From contig NW_024720773.1 in the NCBI RefSeq assembly GCF_018991925.1, positions 572,985 through 636,984 of the forward strand: a DNA stretch of 64,000 nt, written 5' to 3'. Shown here in pieces: positions 31,280-40,246 of this stretch; positions within the stretch are counted from its first letter, which is position 1; every line of letters begins with the position of its first letter. The notes below the pieces were generated by a model that did not search any database, was not told the origin of the DNA, and saw only the letters and a list, made by a program, of their open reading frames with translations. The DNA comes from Homarus americanus. Lineage: Eukaryota > Arthropoda > Malacostraca > Decapoda > Nephropidae. The translations under genes were made by a program, and so were the position numbers.

Positions 31280-31963
31280 ATGGTGACTCCCGGAGATAAG
31301 CACTCACACAGGATGGAGGAGACACTGATCACGCTCCCAGTCTTCAAGCAGACACCATTAATATCTCGATACCTCTACAATGGTGACTCCCGGAGATTAG
31401 CACTCACACAGGATGGAGGAGACACTGATCACGCTCCCAGTCTTCAAGCAGACACCGGCTCCTCTTCCTGCCTCACGCACCACATTCTGACGACCCCAGC
31501 ACACCCGTCCTGCCTCAGACGCCGACCCCGGCCCAGCAGTACCTGCCGTGAGGGAAGCACACAACATCCATCGCCTCCACACCCCCTCTTTTCTCCCTCA
31601 GGTACTCCCTGCTAATGTCCTGCACCCTGCTGCTGTCGTGGACCCAGCTGCTGTCACGAGCCCTAACCCGCTTCTGCTGACCCAGCCCTTGCTCCTGATC
31701 CAGGCCCACACACACCCCAGCAGGCGCATCTGACGACCCTGTACCTGTCGTGAGGGAAGCACAACATCCATCGCCTCCACACACCCTTTTTCTCCCTTCT
31801 CCCACAGATAGTGTGTATCTAGACAGTTGTATTTCAGCGATCGGCTCATCACGCCATCGCCGTTGTCTCACATGAGGCATGCACCGCCCGGTCTTCCTCA
31901 CATGTGCTAAGCAACTCTACAATCAACATGTCTCCTACACCGCCTGGAGGGGAGGGGGAGTAT

Positions 31964-33332
31964 TGTAGTGGAATTCTCCCCTACAACTGCGTAGCAGCCC
32001 ACCACCAAGCGTATCCGCATTCCAATGTGCCGCCTCCCCTAGCAACCAAGCGAGAGCTGTCCCCAGATGTTACCGTATCTTAGCAACGAAACTAGTCACC
32101 GGCTACTTCTGGGACTCACAATAACAAGAACAGGCATAGCAAAACACGTAAAACAACGCAAACAGACTGCCCAATCACAACTCACGAAACTGAGACGATT
32201 CAGCAAAATGGACACCAAAATTCAACTACACCTATACAAAGCACTTATCCGCCCACACCTAGAATATCCACCAATACCACTCAACACGATCAGCAAATCC
32301 AGTCAACTTAAACTTCAAGCAGTACAAAACAAAGCTATCCGTAGAGCATCAAAGCAACTTCCGCCATACACCACCAAAATACAAGAACTTCACGAATTAT
32401 TCGATATCGAACCACTGAATATACGTACACACAGCCAAGCACAGAGAGTATGGACCAAACTTGAAGAGATGGAGGATCCATTATTCTCTAAGTTAAAAGA
32501 AGAAGGAACAACTAAAATACACAGCTGGTGGCCTAAGAGCTTCCATGCTGACATTACAGAACAAGAACCCCTCTACACAAAGAGATAAACAAATAACACT
32601 ACCACCGGACAAATAAAAATTAACACTCACTACAATAATGAATATCTAGCTAGCTTAACTCCTCCCCCCACCCTCCTCAACCTCCTTCCCTGAGCGGACG
32701 GGCCTGTGCTGCACGCTGCCGCCACCCAATCATTTCAACTCGTCTCCGCTAGGTGGACAGCCCACCTGCTATCTACCCCTCCCACTCTTCTTCCCGTTTC
32801 CACGCTTTACTTCTCTCTCTCTCCTCTCCTTTCCCAGTGCAAAGTCATTTGCCACTTTACTTCATTATCATCATTATCATCATCATCATCGAGATTCAGT
32901 CTGACCAATCTTCTTGAACAAGCAACACCTCCTCCTCTGTCGCTGCCTGGCGACCCTCGCCTCTCCTCCGCCTGCCTGGCGGTCCTCGCTCCCGCCAGCG
33001 GGCATGTCCTTCTCTGAGCTTCCTCACCAACCAATTCTCATTCTGCCCATTTTCCTGAACAAGCAACATCTCCTCCAGCAAGCTCCACGCTGTTAACATT
33101 TCATTCAACCAGGAGGCCAGCAACAGGCAACATCTTCTCTAACGAAGCTCCTGCACATCTACCTCCTTCAACAAGCTACTCACCGCACGTCTCTACCAAG
33201 CAGCCCCTCACCACACAGCATCTCCAGCACCAGACTGTCTATCATATAACTTATATATTATACAAGAAAACCACATTAGAGTTTCCTTCCATCCTGAGTG
33301 CTAGACAACATTAATATCTCGATACCCCTACA
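31964..33332 (+). repeat. LTR C, split by a LINE fragment
   Basis: LTR sequence at 31964-32111 and 32889-33332. About 80 bp of LTR, including the TATA box, are missing at the insertion point, so the LINE fragment replaced LTR sequence instead of simply duplicating the target. Confidence 0.85.
32112..32888 (+). pseudogene. 5'-truncated LINE: RT C-terminal fragment
   Basis: The open frame to 32588 reads LGLTITRTG, LYKALIRPHLEYPPI and LQAVQNKAIRRAS, the region after the RT palm in jockey/CR1-like ORF2 proteins, ending with a stop at 32588. About 300 bp of 3' UTR follow, ending in an irregular (ATC)n tail. This is a typical 5'-truncated insertion. The core RT domain is not present. Confidence 0.75.
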
Positions 33333-33333
33333 G

Positions 33334-33604
33334 TGTGATAAATATTNNNNNNNNNNNNNNNNNNNNNNNNNNNNNNNNNNNNNNNNNNNNNNNNNNNNNN
33401 NNNNNNNNNNNNNNNNNNNNNNNNNNNNNNNNNNNNNNNNNNNNNNACCAACAACAACCAGCTCTCTCTACAACTTGTAACCCGCTGCGCCACTTCCCTT
33501 TCAGCCTGCGCCATACATCAATACAATATCATAGAGAGCACATTGTGAGTTTCCTTTCTCCATCCCATCCTGAGCGTGGAGCAAACATCCTGCGTATCAC
33601 ACAG
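33334..33604. repeat. Possible solo LTR spanning the assembly gap
   Basis: Starts TGTGATAAATATT directly after LTR C and ends near GCGTATCACACA. The stretch GTGAGTTTCCTTTCTCCATC resembles the downstream part of LTRs A-C. The middle is unknown (100 N), so ends and identity are uncertain. Confidence 0.35.
33347..33446. other. Assembly gap, 100 N
   Basis: Exactly 100 N, a common placeholder length, so the true distance is unknown. It lies next to a tandem LTR array, a typical place for assembly collapse. Confidence 0.99.
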
Positions 33605-34610
33605 TAATCTGAGAATCTGTTTTCAAAGCAAACTTCCATTTTACTGAAAAAGAACGTTCTCCAAGAACAATTTTGGCGACCATAGAGCACCAAATATATC
33701 TAGTAGCATTATTTCAACGTTGGGAAATGCATCTACAACCTCTTGTCTATCAACAGCTTGTAAGGTAATGTGCCCTCCCTTTCTCATCATCTTAAGTCTT
33801 CAGAAATTGAGTGAAGAATGCATAAACTGCACAAGTTCAACTCCATGTGTTTGATCCAAATCATTTTTGCACTCAGCAAATCAATTTTGTAGCTCTTCAT
33901 TTCATCTGATTTCATTGACTCCAGTTTAGACAAGAACGAAAAGAGTGAACAGGTTTCCCTCAGGCCTTTAACCGTTGATCCAGTGAACTCAGGAACTGAT
34001 CAATTGTTGGAAGAATTCTGAACTGGTACTGACTGAGGAGGCTGCTTCTTCTGATCGCCCATAATCCAATGGATTAGTCGTACATTACGTTGACGCTTGC
34101 GTGTCTATGAATAATCCCCAGTTTCTGACATTTTCCCTTCCCTTCTTTCTCTTAAACATGAAGAACATTCTCTTTTTCTCATTTCTAAAAACATTCCGGG
34201 ACTTCAACATTGCTACTGCGTCGTTCCGTCGAGTTTAGGATGTGATCTTGCAATGCATCAACTCTTGCCAAGAATGTCATGCCAAAAACACAGCATAATA
34301 CTTGATCTCTAACTTGCACATCTTATCATGGGAATATTGGCTTCATAACATGTTTTGCTCGTCTCATTTTCATCTCTAGCTATTTTAGCAAAGTGCTTCC
34401 TGGTTAGGAGATAACCTTGGACAACTGGTTTCACTGCAACTGTAGGCAGATACATCTTGTGCGTCCTCTTTAGCAGCACAGATACTGGCTGGCTACAGTT
34501 TTTCAATAAATCACTAAATTACTTATAACAATAAAAGCTGTGAAAGGCCTCGTGCCTCAAAAGAAAACTTTAAAAAAAAAATAAGGTAGCTTCTTGACAA
34601 CACATTTCGG

Positions 34611-34711
34611 TGCTACTTGGCACAGTAGCTTATATACAAGGTTGCTACTCGGCACAGTAGCTTATATACAAGGTTGCTACTCGGCACAGTAGCTTAGATG
34701 CATAACCTACA
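34611..34711 (-). repeat. Gypsy LTR fragment with three palindromic 32-bp units
   Basis: Matches the terminal part of the LTRs at 16335 and 36142, ends ATAACCTACA, and carries three copies of the GCTACT..AGTAGC unit. It lies inside the hAT remnant. Confidence 0.85.
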
Positions 34712-34728
34712 ATTGCTTTATCATAAGA

Positions 34729-35115
34729 TTACCCAGGACAATTTTGAATGTCAATGTCATTGTCTGCAAGAAACTTCATCAAACCTTCAAACATTTCTTG
34801 AGCCTTGTGTCCTTGATTTGACAAGAATTTCACAAATCTTTCAACAGGTGTGTCATGCTCCATGTATCTGATTATCAGAGTTAGTTCATCAATATGGCCT
34901 TCATCAGGGATGGAATCTAGAGACATTTTGTAATATTTTGAGAGTTTTATACGTGAGATAATTTCGTTCAGTACTTCATTGCCCATTAGTCTGACAATCT
35001 CTTCACAGATGGTTGAAGAAATATAGTTTGTATGACCAGTGCCACGATTAGCATGATTCTGGATGTGTTGCCCGAGGAAATCAACATACTCGGCCAAAAG
35101 CTCTAGTAATCCCAA
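34729..35115 (-). pseudogene. hAT transposase core fragment (ZMYM1-like)
   Basis: 128 codons, frameshifted by a few bases from the zinc-finger ORF upstream. HTNYISSTICEEIVRLMG and KYYKMSLDSIPDEGHID correspond to the region with the first catalytic Asp in hAT transposases of this group, here in SLDSIPD. The frame stops at the LTR fragment boundary. Confidence 0.72.
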
Positions 35116-35141
35116 GTAATTTCCATTATGAGGAGATCCAA

Positions 35142-35957
35142 TTATTCATCATCTCCATGAAGAGCTAGCCTTATTTCACATATAAATTTAAGCACGCTGA
35201 TCAATCGCTTTAGAAGACTACACCAATACTGCTCTATTTCTCCCACATGCGTAGTTAGTTTATAATCTATACCTCCAGCTCCCTTTGCACGACTCGCTGC
35301 TGACAAAACTGCTTGAATGTGGTCCTTTGATTGTTCATGGGCAACAAGCCTATTAGTATGCTTCCAGTCGCAGAACCCATCAGATGTGAATTGAGATCTT
35401 GAAACACCCATTAGCTTGCAAAAGAAGCAGTAGACCCGCCCATTTGTGGGGAAGAAACAAAGCCAAGAACGCTTTACAACTTCCCCATTTCGATTCCTTC
35501 GCTCAAACATGGCTGGTGTACATTTGTGGTGGAGATGCTCAGAACCGTTCGCAGCCCAATAATCAATAAATTGTTTTGTCAAATGTTCTGACCATAAGCT
35601 AATGTCAATGTCATAATTTTGTGTAGTTGCCATTTGCACTTCAGGAGGCACATGCTTTGATTCAATTTCAATCTCCTCGGCAGTCTGGTCATTTCCCCCT
35701 GTAGATAGGCTAGAGCTGCCATATAAAGAGGAAGCTGATGCATCACATGCAGGTACTTGTTCTGGTTGCCTTGAAGATGAGCTTGCAGAAGCACTGACTA
35801 GATGTTCTGAAGCTGATGGACGAGTGAAGAATTCAGTCAGTCGACGTGTTTTTGTAAATTCTTTAGCTTCTCTCTCAGCACGTTCTTTAGATGACTTTCT
35901 CTTTGCATTACCATTTTCGAAACGTCGTACACCTTTGTGTCTGTCCATTCCACTCAT
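35142..35957 (-). CDS. TTF-type zinc finger N-terminus of ZMYM1-like hAT protein
   Basis: 271 codons from MSGMDRHKG. Residues 1-100 are charged then Ser-rich. Residues about 120-225 form the TTF-type zinc finger: SWLCFFPTNGRVYCFFCKLM, then FCDWKHTNRLVAHEQSKDH, with the Cys and His pattern complete. It is likely DNA-binding. The frame ends at GDDE before the transposase core. It is either a dead hAT transposase or, less likely, part of a domesticated gene. Confidence 0.7.
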   Translation of the reverse strand: MSGMDRHKGVRRFENGNAKRKSSKERAEREAKEFTKTRRLTEFFTRPSASEHLVSASASSSSRQPEQVPACDASASSLYGSSSLSTGGNDQTAEEIEIESKHVPPEVQMATTQNYDIDISLWSEHLTKQFIDYWAANGSEHLHHKCTPAMFERRNRNGEVVKRSWLCFFPTNGRVYCFFCKLMGVSRSQFTSDGFCDWKHTNRLVAHEQSKDHIQAVLSAASRAKGAGGIDYKLTTHVGEIEQYWCSLLKRLISVLKFICEIRLALHGDDE

Positions 35958-36141
35958 TTCTGCAACAATAAATTTCTGTCAACAAAGAAGGACACCTAAT
36001 TTTTCGTTATAATTAAAAACGTAACACAAATTGGCCGTTTGCTTTTTACTACTTTATGGAGAGGTTAATTGATTACTTAACTCCCTAGAACATTTGGAAG
36101 CCAGCATATTTTTTTAAATTTGGAATTTTGGATAAGATTAT

Positions 36142-36428
36142 TGAAGGTTACTAGTGTGCCCTGAAGAATGCAGTGATGGCTAGGGAAACACTGAGTAACA
36201 CTGAGTTCGTTTATTGTGGATGAGAGAAATACAAGTGGTGACGCTGTGTGCCATGCACAGCTCACGCAGTCAGACTGAGGCGCCTTGCCATATGGCAGCC
36301 TCGGGGCAATGTTGCCACATAACACGTGCAGTGTTGCCACGTGATAATATATATATGAATGCTACTCGGCACAGTAGCTTATGTACAGGGTTGCTACTCG
36401 GCACAGTAGCTTATATACATAACCTACA
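36142..36428 (-). repeat. 3' LTR of intact non-autonomous gypsy
   Basis: 287 bp, two palindromic 32-bp units, ends TGAAGGTTA and ATAACCTACA on the plus strand. Confidence 0.92.
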
Positions 36429-38645
36429 TCTCCCTCCCCCCTCACGCTCATAGTCTTTGTCTTGAGCGGACTTCTTAGTCCTAAGTCGCTCCGAGCGTCG
36501 AGGTGCACTGTGGGGCGGATCCTCGTGAGGTGTAGGTGACTCGTCTTCGGTCAGGGGGCCAGCAGCAGGGGGTGGGACTGGCCGGAGGAAGCGGCGGTTC
36601 CTCCACCAGACACGGCCACTCGGCATCCTGACCTTGTAGTCCCGCGACCGGCCGACGCCCATCACTATGCCCACCTTGTCCCAACGTGTCGTCGTCGGGT
36701 CCTGGACGCGGACAAGGGCACCAATCTCCAGCGGCTGAAGAGGGCGGGCACGGTCGTCATACCGAGCCTTGGCGTCCTGGGCACGTGTAGCGGTGCGGCG
36801 GTAGCAGCTCTCGGCTTTGGTCTGCCAGTCCTTCGCAAAGGCCTTGGCGTGTGTAGGAACGCAAGAGCGGAGAGGGTGACCATACAGGATCTGGGCAGGG
36901 GAGCGTCCTGTGTGGGTGGGAGTGGACGCGGGTTCTGGGCAGCTCTGTGTGGCAGTGCCAGGCGCGTCGCTCGTTAACTCACGCACCCTGCTGGCGGTGT
37001 ACCGAGCAGCTGGGATCTGCTCAGGAAAGTCTCTGGGCACCACGCCTAACTCCTTGCAGTGCTCCCACGACAACAAGGGTGTAGCGAGAGTAGGCCGCAC
37101 GTCGATCCATCCGTAACACGACCTGTCGCCGTAGGTAATCTCTGCCTGAAAGGAGCCCACAGCGTCCGGCATCTGGGAACCGTCCGCATTGTAGTACTGC
37201 AGCTGCGGCGGTGGTCCCAGGCCGCGTTTGGTGAGGCCCAGTTTCTGGAGGTGCTTCAACCCAATCACCGTAGTATCGGCGCCGGTGTCCGGTATCACCT
37301 CGATGTGACCCGACACATCACCGTGTGTGACGGCGACGCGGATAGTAGGGGAAGGGGTAGCCCTGGGGCGTGTGGTCGATTCCACCCTCCTGATGTGACT
37401 CCGCTGCTGCTTGGGGCTGCGTGGGCCATCTGGAGGGGGCTGTGTGCGAACCACCCCGAGGGAAGTGCGCTGCTGTCCTCGTCTCGGGCTTTTGGGCTTG
37501 GGTTGGCGGCAGCACTTGTCGTAGTGTCCATAGCGACCGCAGGCCTGACACTTGTGGCCTCGTGCAGGGCACCTGTCTGTGTTAGACCAGTGGCCCTTAC
37601 GGTCACATCCACGACACAGTGCGTCGGCGGCCGGGCAAGTCTTGGGGCTGTGCTGCTTTCCACAGCTGCCACAGGAAGCACTAGGCGGAGGCGTGGAAGA
37701 ACGTGTGGCAGCCTTCGCGTTGTTGGCCGCCTTCTTATCCTTCTTGTATTGTGAGATAGCTCTCACAGCAGGTGGGGCCCATAAGGCAGAGGTGGCGGAC
37801 TTAGTGGCCTCGTATGACCGACATTCAGTCACTACCACCTGGAGTGTGGAGGAAGCGTCCAGGGGGATGAGTCGCTGCATCAACTCTTCGTGCCTGACAC
37901 CTGTCAAGATCCCGTGCTTGATCCAGGCTTCCTCACATTCCCGGCTGTGCGCCTTGCAGACGTCGATCTCCTCAGACAAACTCTTCAAACGTACAAAAAA
38001 GTCGTCAAAGGATTCGTTCTCCGCCTGCTTGCAGCTGGTAAAGGCACGGCGACGCAAAGCCTCGTTGTTCCGACCCTTAACGTGCTCCTGTAAAAGGTCG
38101 AGCACATCCGTCACTGAAGAGGTAGAGTCGGGAGGCACGTGCAACGTGTGCTCCAAAACTCTCTGGGTCTCCAGCGACAAACACATCCGCAGTTGGATGA
38201 GCTGTTTGTTTGGAGGCATGCTGTCAAGGTCCACCATCGTGGAGTAATCTGTCCAACGCCGCCTCCACTCACGAAAAAGCTGAAACGTGACGTCTGGTGA
38301 GAGGGCGGGTGGGGGTTGAACAGATGCCTTGGGAGCTGGAGGACGCTGGTGTGGTGGAGGAGGGAGTGTACTGGTGCCTTGAAGTGCGCTACCTGCGAGT
38401 GAGGGAGGGTGGGTTAGCACCAGGGTCGCCAATAGTGCCTCAAAACGCAACTTTTCCTCTTCTCTTCGTGTCTCCTCCCTCTGAAAATCCACTTCTCTAC
38501 GTCGCTCGTCCCGGTCGTCCATCCACCTCAGAATTGTGGCAATGTCCGTCACAGGAGGTGGAGGATGAGAGTCTGCGCCGGGTGGAGGGGAAGGTGGTGG
38601 GGAGTCGTGTCTCCCATCTTGACGTTTTCCCTTCTTACCTCCCAT
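36411..38645 (-). CDS. gag: Gag-protease-integrase C-terminus fusion protein
   Basis: A single open frame of 744 codons from the ATG at 38645 (MGGKKGKRQD), which follows an untranslated leader of about 500 bp. The frame is also open for 29 codons upstream; I prefer the inner start because it is conserved in copy 1. Domains: Pro-rich N-terminus; charged helix at about 60-95; capsid-like region at about 130-290; three zinc knuckles at about 330-390 (CGSCGKQHSPKTC, CRGCDRKGHWSNTDRC, CQACGRYGHYDKCC); aspartic protease at about 450-550 (PDTGADTTVIG); Pro/Thr linker; integrase core remnant (SPAQILYGHPLRS); integrase C-terminal module to about 725. The stop lies inside the LTR. RT, RNase H and the DDE core are absent without breaking the frame. 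Confidence 0.9.
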   Translation of the reverse strand: MGGKKGKRQDGRHDSPPPSPPPGADSHPPPPVTDIATILRWMDDRDERRREVDFQREETRREEEKLRFEALLATLVLTHPPSLAGSALQGTSTLPPPPHQRPPAPKASVQPPPALSPDVTFQLFREWRRRWTDYSTMVDLDSMPPNKQLIQLRMCLSLETQRVLEHTLHVPPDSTSSVTDVLDLLQEHVKGRNNEALRRRAFTSCKQAENESFDDFFVRLKSLSEEIDVCKAHSRECEEAWIKHGILTGVRHEELMQRLIPLDASSTLQVVVTECRSYEATKSATSALWAPPAVRAISQYKKDKKAANNAKAATRSSTPPPSASCGSCGKQHSPKTCPAADALCRGCDRKGHWSNTDRCPARGHKCQACGRYGHYDKCCRQPKPKSPRRGQQRTSLGVVRTQPPPDGPRSPKQQRSHIRRVESTTRPRATPSPTIRVAVTHGDVSGHIEVIPDTGADTTVIGLKHLQKLGLTKRGLGPPPQLQYYNADGSQMPDAVGSFQAEITYGDRSCYGWIDVRPTLATPLLSWEHCKELGVVPRDFPEQIPAARYTASRVRELTSDAPGTATQSCPEPASTPTHTGRSPAQILYGHPLRSCVPTHAKAFAKDWQTKAESCYRRTATRAQDAKARYDDRARPLQPLEIGALVRVQDPTTTRWDKVGIVMGVGRSRDYKVRMPSGRVWWRNRRFLRPVPPPAAGPLTEDESPTPHEDPPHSAPRRSERLRTKKSAQDKDYEREGGGRCRLCI

Positions 38646-38770
38646 CTTAGTGTGTGCGTGGACTGCACTGTTTAATATATAAAGTGGCGCCTCAACAGCT
38701 CGAACCACATATATAAGACATAAACAGCACAAAAATCACGCTTATGGTCCAGGTCCACTGTTCTGTCCGT

Positions 38771-38808
38771 GAGTGAGTGAGTGCGTGCGTGCGTGTGTGT
38801 GTGTGTGT
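38771..38808. repeat. Short (GTGC)n(GT)n tract in the gypsy leader
   Basis: Equivalent to 18948-19001, shorter. Confidence 0.85.
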
Positions 38809-39143
38809 CTGAGAGAGCGGAGCGTGGTGGACGGCGGTCGGCGGAGGCAGAGGCAAGACCAGTGTCCCACCGGATGTCGCACGAGAAGGGTGTGCGCCTG
38901 CGTGCTCCGTGGGTACCGCAAAAACACAGGCCAATGCACAACTCAGCTCTAGACACACACTAATACACTGACACTAACACTGGCACCGTCACTAAAACGC
39001 ACTGTGACGGAGCAACACTGCACATCGCGGCGAAACACAGCGCAACACAACACAACACACTGAGTCGAGCGCATCACCGGCAGACGTAACTGTCGGCATT
39101 GTTCACACACTTAGTAAGTCCACAGATCCTAGACACTGCGCCA

Positions 39144-39431
39144 TGAAGGTTACTAGTGTGCCCTGAAGAATGCAGTGATGGCTAGGGAAACACTGAGTAA
39201 CACTGAGTTCGTTTATTGTGGATGAGAGAAATACAAGCGGTGACCAGCATGTGCCAAGCACAGCTCACGCAGTCAGACTGAGGCGCCTTGCCATATGGCA
39301 GCCTCGGGGCAATGTTGCCACATAACACGTGCAGTGTTGCCACGTGATAATATATATATGAATGCTACTCGGCACAGTAGCTTATGTACAGGGTTGCTAC
39401 TCGGCACAGTAGCTTATATACATAACCTACA
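39144..39431 (-). repeat. 5' LTR of intact non-autonomous gypsy
   Basis: 288 bp. On the sense (minus) strand it begins TGTAGGTTATGTATATAAGC, so each 32-bp unit brings a TATA-like TATATAAGC or TACATAAGC close to the LTR start. Confidence 0.9.
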
Positions 39432-39436
39432 ATTAT

Positions 39437-40246
39437 GACCTCTCCCTCTGACTTCTCCCAGTCCCACCCCTAAAGCTCGCCGTCGGTTCGCCTCCTTTTC
39501 ACCATTGACTATACTGTGTTATACTGTATATACTGATCGTGGAACTGACAGAAACCGTCATTGACATAGTTAATGTACTCAAAATACATAAAAATAACTC
39601 AACTTACTTGCATCCAATCGACCTGTAGTATCTTAAAGCACAATTATATATGTGAACATATATTCTAAGAGCACACCCACCCACACTCAAGCACAAGCAT
39701 CAATCGACTCTCTCTCACTCGCACTCTCACTGTACATTTGCAAGACATGTTCTAGGAAATGACAACTGACAAGATCATTCATCACTGAGCGGCGACGACT
39801 TCACTCAACAAGCACACATGACGATTCTCTCTCTCATTTTACATCTCAAGACATGTTTATGTCTACTCGTGGGAAGTTCACGAATCATGGGCGACGCAAG
39901 TCTCCTCTTTAATCGACAGATATATGACAACCGATGTGCAGATACTACACGACCCAACCCCCTCCGACCGACTGTCAACAAACACATCGCCCTGATGGCA
40001 TTCGTAATGGAAGTGACAATGAAAAAAATATTTTATTTGTACAGGGTCACGGACAGTCTTCAGACCTGGGACTATTATAAAGACCACGCTGGCAGTCTGG
40101 GGCTCATTCTCCCTATCCATGCTTCCATCACTATCGGTCTCGCTCTGGCTACTCACCCTCAAGTTGGCATCATTATGAGAGGAGGCGCCAGCTCCTTCAG
40201 AAGCTCCACTAACACTATCACTGTCGTTGTTCACTGGTACACTTAC
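39437..40246. other. Unassigned region downstream of LINE ORF1
   Basis: The minus strand at 40234-39878 has a short open frame rich in Ser and acidic residues that may be the end of the LINE ORF1. Otherwise I recognise nothing; the expected ORF2 is absent. Confidence 0.4.

Larger units (their letters stand above)
29004..33332 (+). mobile_element. Tandem array of a non-coding LTR retrotransposon (three LTRs)
   Basis: LTRs at 29004-29646, 30638-31279 and 31964-33332 (the last broken by a LINE fragment). Each begins TGTAGTGGA and ends CCCCTACA. Interiors 29647-30637 and 31280-31963 start with TGGTGACTCCCGGAGAT (PBS-like) and end with a purine tract GGAGGGGAGGGGGAGTAT. They carry only a short gag-like remnant (MEETLITLPVFKQTP). 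This is a small non-autonomous LTR element. No flanking duplication was found, possibly because of the adjoining insertion and the gap. Confidence 0.85.
33640..35957 (-). mobile_element. Decayed ZMYM1-like hAT element
   Basis: Minus strand: a TTF-type zinc finger protein (35957-35142), then hAT transposase core sequence (35115-34729), then after an inserted LTR fragment and a large loss, C-terminal hAT sequence (about 34030-33660; FPNVEIMLLDIF type). Terminal repeats were not located. Similar ORFs are commonly annotated as zinc finger MYM-type protein 1-like in animal genomes. Confidence 0.7.
36142..39431 (-). mobile_element. Intact non-autonomous gypsy element, copy 3
   Basis: 3290 bp with LTRs at 36142-36428 and 39144-39431 and the perfect duplication ATTAT at 36137-36141 and 39432-39436. 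PBS TGGCGCAGTG at 39143-39134 and a purine tract beside 36429 (minus strand). One uninterrupted ORF fills the interior. The LTRs differ at only a few positions, so the insertion is recent. The element lacks RT, RNase H and the integrase core and must depend on a helper. Confidence 0.92.

Noticed and set aside
29600..31900. Several 60-130 codon frames on both strands
   Set aside because: Products of the 201-bp internal repeats and LTRs; not conserved in frame between the two interiors.
37059..38247. Two 231-codon plus-strand frames
   Set aside because: Antisense shadows of the GC-rich gag-protease ORF on the minus strand; no recognisable domain.
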